Assembly (NCBI GenBank): GCA_026874595.1
Contig: CM049316.1
Span: forward strand, 28,133,339-28,197,338
Direction of reading: 5' to 3'
Source of the DNA: Sipunculus nudus
Taxonomy: Eukaryota > Annelida > Sipuncula > Golfingiida > Sipunculidae
Length of the DNA: 64,000 nt
Position numbers and translations under genes: made by a program
The notes under the pieces: model-generated
Seen by the model: only the letters and a program-made list of their open reading frames with translations
Databases searched by the model: none
What the model was told of the DNA's origin: nothing
In this document: in pieces, positions 33,961 to 48,200 of the stretch
How the letters are laid out: each line of letters begins with the position of its first letter
How positions within the stretch are numbered: position 1 is the stretch's first letter

Positions 33961-34429
33961 ATAGAGGCAAGTCATATATATGTTCTGGTATAAACATGTA
34001 TATCTAGGCCTACGTATTATCAAGAGTTATAGAAAAGTAGGTAAATATAAAAAAATAAAATTCAGGCGCATGCACTCCAGAAAAGTATCACTAATATACT
34101 CATGCATAACAATTGTAAAACTCTTAGCAAGAAGTGGTCTATATGATCAAGCGCAAACTCTATTGCAGTTTCAACATTTGGTTTTATCTGCGCGATCTTT
34201 ATAGAGAATCAAATCTGAATGCTGACGTATATACATCTGATAAATGAATGGATCCAAGGGGACAAAAGGTCCATTTTAAAGATATCCGACATTGTCAGGA
34301 ACCTAATATGAACAGATCACGTATGCGTGATGAACACACATTTTGTCAAGGTGATAAAAAAATCATATTCTGTAACACTGGGCAGCGTGAAATGTCTAGG
34401 GGAATGAATAAAGAAGTCAGTGTTTTTTT

Positions 34430-35140
34430 TTTTGTTAACAAATAACCATAATTTATTTTTAAAACAACCCTAACTTTACAATACACTAAATCAATACAAT
34501 TACACAGTATAACAGCGGTATAACAACAAATCAATACAAACACACAGTAAAATAAACAAAGTGCACAGTACCTGGATACCACCACTGTCACAACCATAAG
34601 TCCTTTAAAATGTATAAACCTGACGAACAGTTCACACAAATTCTCTCGGAGAATAACAGTCCTATTTAAAGCTCTTGTAACAATCTAGAAAGTAAACTGA
34701 AGACCGAATAATATTCGTCACAAAATCCAGGAGAAAATCTAAAGAAAATCTATAATTGCCGCACTCAACGGAACAGGTCCTCCAAACTGACATACATGCT
34801 TCTGTGTCCGCTTGAATATTCTCTCATCTCTCTCGGCTCTAAAACACAGCCCCTTTATATAACTTTTCATCTCAAGCCGAGAAGCTTCTATTTCTCAAAC
34901 AATATAACATAATACACAGTAAACACGCGTTACATGAATCATCTAGAAAAAACATCGCTGTGTCTCTACATACCAGGGTGCACACGTGAGTCCGGCCAGG
35001 CGAGAAAGCTCCAAGCCAGCATGACAACGAGAGTTCAACCAGTACGGACCAAACTGAGAGCGCAACACGCGGCCAGGCAAGAGCGCCACAACACGAGCCA
35101 CGCCCGTGTCACACAATAAAAAGGGCACCTGTAACAACAT
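34430..35140 (-). mobile_element. LTR-like or retroposed block with TATA box and A tract
   Basis: On the minus strand it opens TGTTACAGGTGCCC, has TTATATAAAGGGG near 34850, and ends AATAAATTATGGTTATTTG followed by an A run at 34424-34435. The TATA-to-AATAAA spacing of about 400 bp fits an LTR. The A tract fits a retroposed transcript. No clear target duplication was found. Confidence 0.4.
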
Positions 35141-35706
35141 ATTCAAAGCTGGTTAAGCCAAACGTATAGTTAGGCCAGTAAAAATTCATTAAACCCCATA
35201 TATCATGCAGCAAATTATTCATTGATTATCATTTATTTTATTGTTTCATTTATCACAATCAAAATATAAGTTCATGTTGTTAATACATATATCACACTAA
35301 ACAATATATAATTGGCCTTGAATGGTGCGGTTATAGACAGGTAACAACTCAGAAATAAATAGACTTATCTGTGTCTGTATACCTAGTGGGGAGTTATAGC
35401 AGGTATAATTAGTTATATTAAAAATAGAAAAATAAAATTATCCATCATATCCGGTACCTTGTACATGTATTTCAGGATTGGGCGTAAGTGCATTTAAAAT
35501 TGATTTTTTTATAATATATCTCAGTATTACAAACATGTGAAATTGTTGCTATATGGCATTGAAATTAATTTCAATTAAGGACCTGTACACAGGTGACGGC
35601 TGATATATTTGCGTGTTCTGGTCTAATTAAAATAATATAAAATAGACATGTCGAGATCATTTTAATAGCCTATATCCAATTTTGTTCATTATAACCTACT
35701 TTATAT

Positions 35707-35974
35707 CTCAGGCGCTTGAATCCCTATTTATAATAAAGTCTTCATATCTCCAATGTTCTTATAGAGATTCGATCTACGACGAAATAAGGTCAAACGATCT
35801 AATAATTAAACGGTAATACCGTGTTAACACTTAACACTTGTAATTTACAAGTGATAACATGGTATTACCGTTTTATTATTAAGTCGTTTGAGCTGATTTC
35901 GTCGTAGTGCATGTATCCCTCAGAACATTTTAGATATGAAGACTTCATTATAAATAGGGATGCAAGCGCCTGAG
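35707..35974. mobile_element. 268-bp foldback (hairpin) element
   Basis: CTCAGGCGCTTG at the left and CAAGCGCCTGAG at the right bound two arms of about 120-130 bp that are reverse complements with few mismatches, meeting at CTTGTAATTTACAAG. It lies between ZNF236 and MVD, about 370 bp before the MVD start. Confidence 0.85.
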
Positions 35975-36179
35975 TTTTGGCCTATATATGTACTGAAAAT
36001 ATTATTTACTGAAATGTTATTATACCTGGCTTACTTATGTATATACCCTAGATCAGTCAGGGATGTATAGTCCCTCTTTATGTATTTTAGATATTTTTAT
36101 TAAACTCACAGCCGCATAGTACGTACTCTGTCAACTCATGGAAATAAATGGCACCGGCCCACGCCCACTGGGACTTGTT

Positions 36180-36344
36180 TCTGTTTGTAAACAAGTGCAC
36201 GTGGTGTGACCGGAGGAATATAGTCACGTGGTTAGAGCCTAGACCAATGAGCGTGAAGGGTATCACACCATCTGTCAGCCGAGTTGGGAACAGAGAAGTC
36301 AGGTTTAATTTCAGGCGAGGTTGAACCAAAGGCATCCTCGAGAT
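36180..36344 (+). promoter_or_regulatory. MVD upstream region with SRE-like, CCAAT and E-box motifs
   Basis: Within 165 bp of the ATG are two CACGTG E-boxes (36198-36203 and 36225-36230), a minus-strand GTCACACCAC (36210-36201) and a plus-strand ATCACACCAT (36262-36271). The first matches the sterol regulatory element pattern TCACNCCAC; the second differs at its last base. A CCAAT box (36244-36248) lies 13 bp before the second. SRE plus NF-Y is the known promoter arrangement of vertebrate mevalonate-pathway genes. That SREBP acts here is inference. Confidence 0.55.
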
Positions 36345-36396
36345 ATGGAGAGTGTGACGTGTACGGCGCCAGTGAATATCGCTGTCATTAAATACT
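36345..36396 (+). CDS. MVD: MVD exon 1
   Basis: [17 protein letters not shown], then the first base of the Trp codon; donor T|GTAAGT. The conserved family N-terminus fixes the start. Confidence 0.96.
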
Positions 36397-39300
36397 GTAA
36401 GTAATACTTTAGTGAGAGTTTTAACCTAAAGATATACAGAATCGGCGGAACAAGTGAGCGATATTAGAGGATATTGATACCATGGTTTCAGGCTGAAGAT
36501 GAAGCTCATTTGACAGTGGTTGAACGTTGATCAGACACTGACACTGTATATATACAGCCTTTTACTCTACGGGTTTACATAGCCTAATGTACTGCCATAC
36601 CCTAATTTAAAACCGTCCCCTGTGTGTGTCTGACCGATTTACTGTTTAGGTTGTGCATAAAAAAGATGGCATAAAACATAATAATTTAAATAACTGGCTT
36701 ATCTGATGCCACTGATGAATTTTGTGGAACATTTTGCCTTTTTCTTGTGTTGTTATATATTTACAGGGTTATTCTTACAGTCTTACAAAGTCACAGAATT
36801 AATATGATGAATTTGAGAATGTCCAAAACTCTGTGATTTCAGATATTTTTCTCACCAATCATTATAACATTGACATTGTGAAATGGACAACTGTGTGGTT
36901 AATTAAGAGCAGAATACAACTTTATTTACTGTAGAAATAACTGTTTATTTGATATATTTAACAAAGTAGCCTTTAAAATTATTCTGCATAGGAAAATTTT
37001 CAAAGAGTATATCTTAATTAATAACTGCATTGTATGTGGCGTATGTATCCAGTATGTATTTCCTTTGAGAAATTAAGGGAAAAACCTCAATTTTTTATTA
37101 AAAACCTATTTTCACACTTCAGGACTGCCTAATATCAAAACCACTCATCTGTTTTTCTTCATATTTACCATAAATATTCCTCTATATAGTTCCTATGTAC
37201 ATGCCAGAAATTAAGTCTGTTTAGTATAATTTCTTTAAGTTGTGGGCCCAAACAAAATGGACTTTGTAAAATATCAGGAAAAAATATTTACTCACTAAAC
37301 AAAAAAATTTGAAACTAGAGTCTATTTTCCCAAGTTTATAACTATTTTTAATTAAGATTCAATTGTTTACCCAAAATTAGATCTAAATTTTGTATTTTTT
37401 TTAAGTTATTAGCATAAAAATATAATCAGTACCTTAAATTTTGCCCAACTTTGACCATGGCACGTTTTTTTCCTGTAAGTACCATTGATTTAATTTTCAC
37501 AGCATGTAAACAGAAGTATTTAATTTGTTTAAATCTGAAATTTGAAAATAAAAGCTTGAAAATTAAGCTAGTTATTGATTTTTTTCTTGTGGCTCTATTG
37601 TAGTCATTTGCTTTGATTACAGATTACAGATGCAGGGTCCCACTCCAGGTCACTGGAAGTCAGCTATGCCAGGGTTTCTGATTTGTTACAGTCACTGGGG
37701 GTACCCCTGCTGTTACAGGTGTATAGTTATTCTCTTATCACAACCTCAATCCCCCCCCCCCCCATTAACAAAACCTACCAAGTGTTATGCAGTAATTGTT
37801 ATTGTTTTCACTGTATCTCCTTAATTAAATGCAATCCAATATACAAAAACCTTCCTTGAAAAAGTAATTCAAGGTGTAATCCAGAAGATGCCTTGTTGTG
37901 TTGAATTAGCATTTTTAAAGAAATCAATTTTCTTTTAAATGATTTTAATAAATATAATTAAACCCATCAGTATGCTTAAATTTATAAAATATAAAGCACA
38001 TTATGGATAAATAAAGACGCATTTAAAATTGTGAAATCTAAATCAAATATTATTTTTAGATATTTATTGTTTTGCAGATTTAAAAGATATATTTTTGTGG
38101 TAAAAAATAAATAAGCATTTGTATGCATGATATGGTGATATCTGACAAGATTGAGACTTATGATGATGCAATTGAGAATTATGAATCAACTTTTATAATC
38201 AGATATATATGTTATATTGGAAATGTATAGAAATATAAACTTATAATAAAAAAATTGATGTGATAAAAAAATGAGGATCTAATATAAACATTTGTTCATT
38301 ATTTTCCTGCCTCAGCAGAATTGGAGATCAGACCTGTATGTATGTTGTTAATTAGTTATATTTCAACTGTATACATTTCATAAAATAAAATATACATATA
38401 TATTTAATAATATATATTAAACAAAAAAAATTGATTCAGTTGAACAAATGTGTAAACTTCTGAAATGTCAACAGTTGATCAAAAAGCCATCTAATGATCA
38501 TGGTAATAGTACAGATCATTTGTTCACAGACTGCTCACATTCTTCAGTTTCAACATTAGGAAACACATGGTCAGGTCACAAAATTTTATTTGCAACAATT
38601 TCTTGCTCATTAATACAAACCAATCATATAAACCAACCATGGCCTCTATTACCTCTTTCTCTCACACTTTATCTCCATTTGATATTATTTTAGATTTTTA
38701 CCTTTAAGGTAAACTTCAGCTGAGCACAGTGACCCATTGGTCCCTTGTTTTCTTGTCAGCTTAGCGTCATGACCTATTGGTCACTTGTCTTGTTTTTTCA
38801 GGGGGTAAGAGAAATGAGACCCTGATTCTGCCAACAAACTCGTCCCTGAGTGTCACATTATGCCAGGATCAGGTGACTAATTCTTATGGTTTAGTATTTA
38901 AATCTGGTTACATGGATGTATTTATGAAAGATTGGCCCAGATAGGTAATGCACACCAATGCTTAAAATAGACCGATTCCCCCACTTTATTTTATTCACTT
39001 GATATTCAAAATATGCTAATTTGATAGTCATTTCCAGCTCTTTTAAAAGGCTGTTTTTGTAGATCAGAAGTTACTAGCTGAAGAATCCTCTATTGTTTAA
39101 AATTATGTTTATTTAAATTAAGAAAGGTTATTTGACTATAACAAAATATGGACATAGGTTCTCAAAGGGTTATGAAGGTCTAGATCCTCATTAAAGTGTA
39201 ACATCATGAAAAACAAGCTCAGTGTGATATTTCTGGCCATCATAGACAATAAAAAAGAAATACCATCTCAGGAAATAATCTGTAAATCTGTCTGATTTTG

Positions 39301-42300
39301 CTACTTTTACATTGTGAAATAAAAACATGCTTAGATTCCTAAAATCTCAGGAAGAAATAATTGTTTTTGAATTCAAAATTGAAATATTGTAAACGAATAT
39401 ATGATGCATCTCCTGTGCAAACAGGCATGAGTTATGTGTATTGAGGTTCATGTACGCTCTTACAGTTGAGAGCCAAGACCACTGTGGCAATGAACAGGAG
39501 TTTCACAGAGGATAAATTGTGGCTAAACGGGAAGTAAGTATTACTATTATCCAGAAAAAATACATGTATAAACAGATATACTGAATTTGTCAAGGTAGTA
39601 ATTTGAAAAAATTGATTCTGTGTTGTATTGTCTTGTTTAAAAAAGTTGGCTGACAAATGACCATCAACAGATCCCAAAGTTGTTATGGCTTTTAGTCTGT
39701 GTAGTTTGTAAGGGAAACCGTTTTCAATTTGCACTGACAAGAATTATGATTAAAATTTCTATGGTGTCAACTTTGAAGGGACTGACAGTAAACTTACACA
39801 CCCAAGATTAAATACAAACAGGTTTTACTTGGTAATATTTTATTTACATTTTATGGGGACCTAAAGCTTATGACTTCTTTGTATTAATTGGAGTGGTAAC
39901 CTTAAGCATGTTTGACACAACAATGCAAGATTTTAAAGTTTCACTCTTATTTGAATACAGTCTCTGATTTCCAGTCACCAAAAGCGATACATAAACTCAA
40001 TAAAATATTAATTGGCTGTGTGATATTAAGATTTGAGAAAATGGCTATATAAATGTTTTCTCATTTTAATGAATTTTATTGATTTATTTATAATAATCAT
40101 TATTTAGCAGTCATCTATGATAAGATGTTCATATATGGATTTTATATGCATGGGCTATTTTAAATACATGATGAGATATATTTTAACATTTTTAGAGAGC
40201 AGCCCATGGACAACCCAAGAGTGCAAAATGTCTTGAGAGAAAGTGAGTCATTTAAATATTATTTAGTCTTACTGGTATGTTAAATGCAAATACATTGGAC
40301 ATAAATTGAAGGATTATTACTCTGTAATATTTGGTTAATATTGAAATCTAAATAAGTAAAACCTAAATAACCTTTCTTGATTTTCTGATTTAAAAAAATA
40401 TTCTGCTCAGTCAGAGACCCCATAATTGTATAATCATCCTGTTTGGCCTTTATTCAGTTTAATTATGAAAGAAAACATTGATTGATGCTTTGTGAATGAT
40501 AAAAAGGGTCAAATCTTTTTTATACATGTATTATTATTCATGTTTAATACGGTAACCAGTACAAACATAACTTATGGACAACTTATAGACCGATTTATAG
40601 AACTATTAAGAATTTTAATATGAGTAGGCGAGTAGTGAAAATGGGAATATATGACATGAATAATATCACAAAGAATGAGGATTTCTCAATGTTATATTTC
40701 CTCTTTGAGAACAGTACCAATAGATGAAATGCAAAAGGTTAACATGAAATCTATTTTAACTCTGCAGATATTTATCTCATATCTAACCATGGATGATTAG
40801 GCTGATATAAAGGATCTCTGTCAGTTGTATTTCCCACTCATCATTAAAACTTTAAACAAACTCATGTTGAAAAAATATTACTAACACTTGTGAATCTTTT
40901 GCCAAAATGTCAGCCAGCTGAGCATCATGACCCATGGGTCACCTGTTATTAACAAGGCATGTACAGGTGTCTGTGTTATATTCTGTAGTGAGGAGGAGAG
41001 CCAGGAAGAGGAAGCTGAGCCGAGATGATGAGGAGACGGGAGGATGTGACTGGAGAGACTGGCATGTTCACATCTGCTCGGAGAATAACTTCCCAACAGC
41101 TGCTGGTCTGGCCTCATCAGCTGCTGGCTATGCCTGTCTGGGTAAAGATATTTTCACTTCGTATTATTTTAAAGGAACTTAAACCAGTATATGATGTCTA
41201 TTACTTAAAGATAACCCTTTGAAACTTTCATAATAATAGACCAGAATATGCTGATCCCACAGTACACAGGCTCTTAAGGGGGAACTTGACACTTTACTGG
41301 CGCCCCCTACTGATGACACTGCAAACGAAAAATATCTGGTTTAATTATAATGTCATGAGGCTACATATTTTGCCATTTGTGACTTTTGTTGTCATGAATA
41401 TGTCATCGCTTCAGGGCATCATTTGAGAAAAGTAACTAGAATGAACAATAAATGTTGGAATGCTCAGTGTAACAGCTTTTTTAATTAATTTTTAAATAGT
41501 ACCACATTTTTACACAGAAATATTTAAACAGAATATCATCAGAAGAGGCTCAAGTGCAGGAATATACCAACGGCTATCTTGTCAACTGTCAGTCTTGACA
41601 CTTGCAAGTAGATGACTTAAAAGTGCATTAATAACACATATGATTGTAAGTGACACTGGTGGTGTAATTATGAAGAGATAATCAGTATATACCCATAGTT
41701 TTTAGTGCTAATATTTATATTTCTTTTTATATGGGCATCTTAAAATCTGATCAGACATCAGAAGCCACTTATGTGTGGACTTGCTCTCTGTCTCACAAGC
41801 ACCAGCGCCACCTTTGGGGGATTTTCTAAACTAATAATCTCCAAAATTTTCATATTTTGGCCTAATATTTCAAAATCTAATCTATTGACATACACATTTT
41901 TGTATTTAAATAAGATTGATATTTAATTTTGCATGTTTATTTAGAATATTATGAAAAAATACATTGGTCAATTTTCTAAAATATGTAACTTTTGTTTCCC
42001 CCTTAGTTACAATGTCATATAAAAACCCACCACAAGTGTCCATTTTCAACCTCATATACTGCAAAAATAAGCACATTGACCCCCAAATTGTATTTCATAA
42101 TTTTACTAAGTTTACCTTTTAGATATCATGTGCAAAATATCTAAGAAATTCCATTGGTAGTTTAAAGTGTCATGTTCCCCCTTAATAATCAATACCTATT
42201 CAACAAGGACATCTGGTGACAAGTCAGATGAACTAGAGTTTTACAAATGGCATTTTTGCAAAGAGTGACTTATCAGCTTTAATTACATGTTTTTTTCCTA

Positions 42301-45123
42301 TATGTCAGTATGGGTGCATGTACTGTTTTTACTAACAGTTTGTAGATATACAAGGTCATACTTCTATCACAGAGGAAAGTACCTTTCCTAGCATGGATTG
42401 CCTACAGCTCATTAATATGTTGGCAGAGTAATCCTGAAATCACATAAATTATACAGATAAGGCAGGTGATATGTGGCTTTAAAATATAATCTTTCACCCT
42501 TAAAATAGTGCAGTCAAACTGCTGACAGCAGGAACACATGTTTAAAGAACATTAGTCTTGGGAACATTGGATTGTTAGACTGATTAGCTTAAAATTAAAA
42601 TTGACAGATATTTCACCTTTCTCTTGATACACCTTTTTTCCAATGGAATTTTGGACAGGAAATGTTGAGAATGTTGTTGAATAATTGATAAGGTTCATAG
42701 GAAGGCTCTTGGTGAGGAAATCTGTCATGTACTGTTTTAACAATTAACTTTTTTTTTTCAGGAATGTGATCTGTTTTTTTTTGGACATTTTTGTTCATTT
42801 ATAATCATTAAGACCTGGAGGTTTGTTTGTTATATGTTAAAGCAGAGACCATTGTGTACAAGATTTTGTATTTTAAATATTTTGTTTGTATTGTAGTATT
42901 TGCACTGTCAAAACTCTTCAAAATAGAAGGTGACATCTCTGAGATTGCAAGGTAAGATATGTTTTGTTTATAAAATGAAGAGTAAGAAAGCAAACCATAG
43001 ACCACCATTCAACTGGTCTGGTTATGTGTTATATTTGCTGTTACATTTTAATCCAATTAGTGTCAAATACAATGTGGCATTACCACAGGTCTGATTTGTT
43101 TCTCACAACTAAATTGTGACAAAACTCCAGGAATGTTGGATTTATTCGTCATAGATTTTGTCTTGTGGAATTTCACTCTGATTTCTTATTTATATTTTAA
43201 TCAATTTTGATTTACAGGTAGTGTGTGAATACAGTTTTTTTGTGTGGTAAAATAGAACAGTACCAAAACATATCCATGCATTAAAAAAATATGACATGGC
43301 TTACTCAGGGGTAATCCCCCCCCCCCCCCATTCCAGAATCTTCTAACTGCTACTGTTTAAGGGTAGACTCGTAATATTAGCTTGCTAGGAACATTTGATT
43401 CAAAACTGGACTTTTTTTAATATGATTTTAGGCGAGGCTCAGGGAGTGCATGCAGAAGCATATATGGAGGGTTTGTGGAGTGGGACATGGGAGATAAAGA
43501 AGATGGTAGTGACAGTGTTGCTCGACAGGTGGCACCAGAGACACACTGGCCTGAGCTCAGAGTGTTGATCCTTGTGGTAAGATCATTTGTGTTCAACATC
43601 GTACTTGAATATCATTTCTTGGTAGTATTTTTGTTAATGAAATATAAAAAGTTTAAATGCAATTTATTGATAAATGATAACTCATTCTTCAAATGACCTA
43701 TCAAAAAACATCCAATTTGCTTTTTTTTTCCTATTCTTGTGAGTTAGTTTGTTTAAGCTTGACATTCTATTTTAGTATAAATGGATATATGCTTAAATCC
43801 TGACTCTTGCATTTTTCAGGCTTCTAAGTTATACACATAGCATGTTTTTTTAACAACAAGTCCTGCTTTGCCTTATGATAGAACACTTGGCAGTATTTAT
43901 TTTTCCTGTATAACATCTACAGAACACCTGAAATTTGGGCTTCTTTTAAACGAGTTTCAAAATAAATTCTGATATCAAATCTTTTTTTTATCTGAGAATT
44001 TGTTGTTTTTACAGTCAAACAAGGCCAAGAAAATCAGGGCTTGTGTATCTTGTTTTCTCACCATCCTGGTCCGAATGCAGTGAAGCCAAACTTACCCATC
44101 CAAGCAATCCCAAATAACCATTTGGACAACATGTCTTTTGCCACAGATTTTAAAATATTTGACTTATACCTTAATTTTGTGTGAGATTTTGCTTAACATA
44201 CCTATAAACCAAACAATAGGTTTCTTTAAGGCCTCTTGCCATAAGGGCCAGAGCCAACCAGAGCAGGCCAAACCTCAAGAAAGACCTGATCCCAGGTTAT
44301 GTAAACAAATATGACCACGTGACCTGATAATCAATATCAGTATTGTTGTAGAGTCCACACATTCCGAGTTCTGGTTCTAATCTGAGTCCAAAGCCAGTCT
44401 TTACATCAGATTGAATTTACACTATCATACTAGTGAAAGCTGAAATAAAAGTGTTACTTTTTGTTTTTTTTATTTGACTCTTGCTGTTTTGATATCTAAT
44501 TTTGGACCATGAATGAATTATTTTTGGACACAACCTGAACTGAAAGTCAGAGAGTCCATTTGAAAGCAGTATTTACAAGGCTCATAAACATATTAATGTA
44601 GTATACATTGGATTATTTTGTAGTCTGTAAATTCAAGACAGGTTGCTCACATGTTAATCAACTAGGTGATGCATTCATTCTTTTCTTTTGCAACAAATAA
44701 AATATTTGTGATTTCTTCAACAGCATGGTGCCAAGCAAAGTTTTCCTGCCTTCCCTGAAATCTGATGACAATTTCTGAAGACACAACACTAATTTTGAGA
44801 CTTGTACTAGTATACTGACTGTCATATTGTAGGTGAGCAGCAAAAAGAAACATATAGGCAGCACAGCAGGGATGCAAACAACTGTAAAGACCAGTGACCT
44901 CTTGACCCATCGGGTGACTGAGATAGTGCCACAGAGAATGACAGCAATGAAAGAGGCCATTGACAAAAAAGACTTCAACAGCTTCGCGGAAATCACAATG
45001 AAGGTAGGATAGTCACAAAATAAACAGACAAAACAATGTCTCATAGAAATTAATATATAATCAGCGTTATTTACAAAATTAAGATTTCAACAAATTTATT
45101 TAAAAATATGAGTAAATATGAAT

Positions 45124-45209
<86 letters not shown>

Positions 45210-48200
45210 TGTTCTTTCTAGGCTGTTTGCAATGCACTTATGGCAAAGTGCTCGATGTTATAGCCAGAGCGTATAAATATATATCATATGAAAGGAATCA
45301 AACAAATATAAGCATCGTGTTGATACCTTACACAAGATACAATCGTTTGATTCCTTACACATGATATATAATGCATGTACATGTTCTTGATGTTTTGTTG
45401 GAATTGTCAGTTGAAAAGCTGTTTTTCCTTAAAAGTCACACAGGTATTGAAATTACCAAAATGTTACATTACCTGCCTTTTATTACATTTTAATATATGA
45501 TGCATGTATTATTATGTCAGTAACATGCATGAAACTATGCCTGTCTTACCCTTTAAAATTCTGTAAAGATAATTTAAAAATTGAGTTTAATAGAAATGCA
45601 GTGGAAACAGTGTAATAAATGTTAATCTTAACATGACAAGGTCTTCAAGCAGGTTTTATTTGCATTTTGTCTACAGGATAGTAACCAGTTCCATGCGGTG
45701 TGTCTGGATACTTATCCTCCAATCAGCTACATGACTGATGTGTCCAGGGATATAATCAGGATTGTGCATGCCGTGAACAAATTCTATGGGACCAACAAGG
45801 TAAATAAATTGATAATGAATCCACTTGAAAACTTACATTGTAGTGATATAGATAATTGAATATTACAACAGTGTTGTCATGTCAATATGTCATATTCTGG
45901 AATTTAATAAAAAATACTCCTCTGAAAATATAAATTATCTCCAAGATGACTATCTTTATAGAATAGGAACTATAGAGGAACAGGTCTTAAGTTTTATTTG
46001 ATTAAAGGGGCCTATTCCAGTATCTTATGACATATAACTAAATCTAATATCTTCAAACTTTTATAAAGATAGGCCAGTAAATGCTGATCCCTCCACACAC
46101 AGGCTGTTTATTTTGTTGATATTGACATATTTATAAAATGGGGGTCACCCAAACACATTCAACAAGGACATCTGGTGGCAGGAAAGAGGAACCAGAGTTT
46201 TGCAAAGGGTGTTTTTGCAACTGATGCCCTTTCATCTTCTGCATATATTAGCAACCAACCACCTTAGGTTTTATGGTTTTTCTGTTTGTCAACATTGCTA
46301 TGTTTACTAACAGCATGTAGATAAACAAGCTCATGCATCCATCACAGAGGCATTATGAGGACTTTAAATTCCTTAACAGGAATTACCTAGAGTTTATTTA
46401 TAAGTATGCAGAGTAAGTCGGAAATCACATATATTCTGTTGAAAAGCTAGATTAATAGCTTGCTTTAACGCTGTTGAGATGACCATTGGAAGTTAGTAGC
46501 AAAACAAGACTGTTGTGGAAACTACCTTACAAATGAAGCCATTTTGTTCACTTCAGATTTACAGTAAAGTACCCTTTTTGTAAACAGTCTATGTTGCAGT
46601 CACAGATATTCATTTATTAGGTGTAAAGATTTGTACTTAAGTTAATTTCTGAGATGAAAATCGAGATGTGTATTGTATATGATAAATCAGACAAATAACA
46701 TCTGTCAACATTGTTTTTGTATTAGCTCTTCAGTTCAATTGCTTCTTTCCTAATCATTCAAGGGCAAGGTGCATGTCTTAATTAGTTGATTTTCTAACTC
46801 TTACCAAATGATTTGTTTTTGTGAAAACATCAGGTGCTCTGATTATTTACTCATAATCATTTAAAGCCAGCTATTTCTGTAGGGTGTATGTGATTTCTTG
46901 CTTCCTCTGCATGCATGTTAATGGACTTTTTGTAATTCCTGTAAAGAAAAGTTCTTAGCACTTCTCTGTGACAGATGTATGAGGTTATTTGCAAGCTGTT
47001 TGTAAACATGGTACATGCACCAATGTTGACAAAAGGAAAAAAAAAAAACTTGTAATCTAAGTTGGCTGGTTGAAAGGTCACTAATTGCAAAACCCCCTTA
47101 GGTTCATCTGACTCGTCACCAGATGTCCTTGTTGTTGGTTTTGCTTATTCTGGTCAGCCCCCCACATGTTATAAACACATGGATATAAACAAAAAAATGA
47201 ACTGCCTGTGTGTTGTGGGATCTGTTTTCTCTGGCCTGTTTTTGTGGAAGGTTCAAGGGATTATCTCTAGTTAGTACATATCAGGAATAGGCCCTTCAAA
47301 ATAAAAACCAGCTGAATTTGTTTTAAATTGATACATCTTCTTTCAAATAAAAAATAATCTTTCAGATTTGCTACACATATGACGCTGGACCAAATGCCTG
47401 TCTGTATCTGCTGGAGAGTGATGTGGCCTTGACCCTTAGCATTATGCAGCACTTTTTCCCCTCTCCATGTGAAAATGGTGACAATTATGTCAAGGGACTT
47501 GAGGTGACACCCACTGAACTTCCAAATGTAAGTAACAAAATAGATCCCTGTTATTGTAAAATGGTTCTACAGTTATTTCAAAATCTATGTCTTGGTTGAA
47601 GAAACGTAATGCCTTTAAGTGGATTGAAAATATTAACATGTTAGACATTAACCAAAGTAAGGATATAGGAACTATTCTTCACTGTTTATCCTGTTTATAT
47701 TTAATTTGAGGAAATATTAATTTTATTATATCAGCTACAGTCATAATTTGTTAATTGTTGGTATAGTGTATCTCAGTTGGAGCCTGATAATATTAGTTAG
47801 TCTGCAAGTTACTAGTTATTTAATAATTTTTATTTGTCAGCTGCAATTTTAATCATGATTTTACAAAGGATATGTCAGATATCAGGGGAAAAGACATATG
47901 GGTAGTTGAAAGTTCCACATCTTGCCTTACAAGATTTTTCTTTTTGCTTTCAGGATCTTTTGAGTTCCATTCCAATTGAACCACAAAAAGGTGCAGTACA
48001 GTACATCATATCCACAAAGGTAGGGATTGTGGTATCCACTTATAATATAAACTTCACATCTCATTTGGATGAATGATGAGAATGTCTAATGAGCATTCAT
48101 TGAGGGTAGGGTCACTATTTATTACCAGAATTGTTTATTGCATGGTTTCATTCCTTTCTGTTCAGCAAACATTTACTGTATTTAAATTTAACTTGATTTA

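Noticed and set aside
38448-38693. 81-codon frame repeated almost unchanged at 63335-63090
   Set aside because: The two frames are similar only because the 1-kb repeat is. Differences are not biased to silent sites as far as can be judged by eye, and no domain is recognised.
45125-45364. Open frame of alternating Tyr and Ile
   Set aside because: Translation of a TA microsatellite in an MVD intron.
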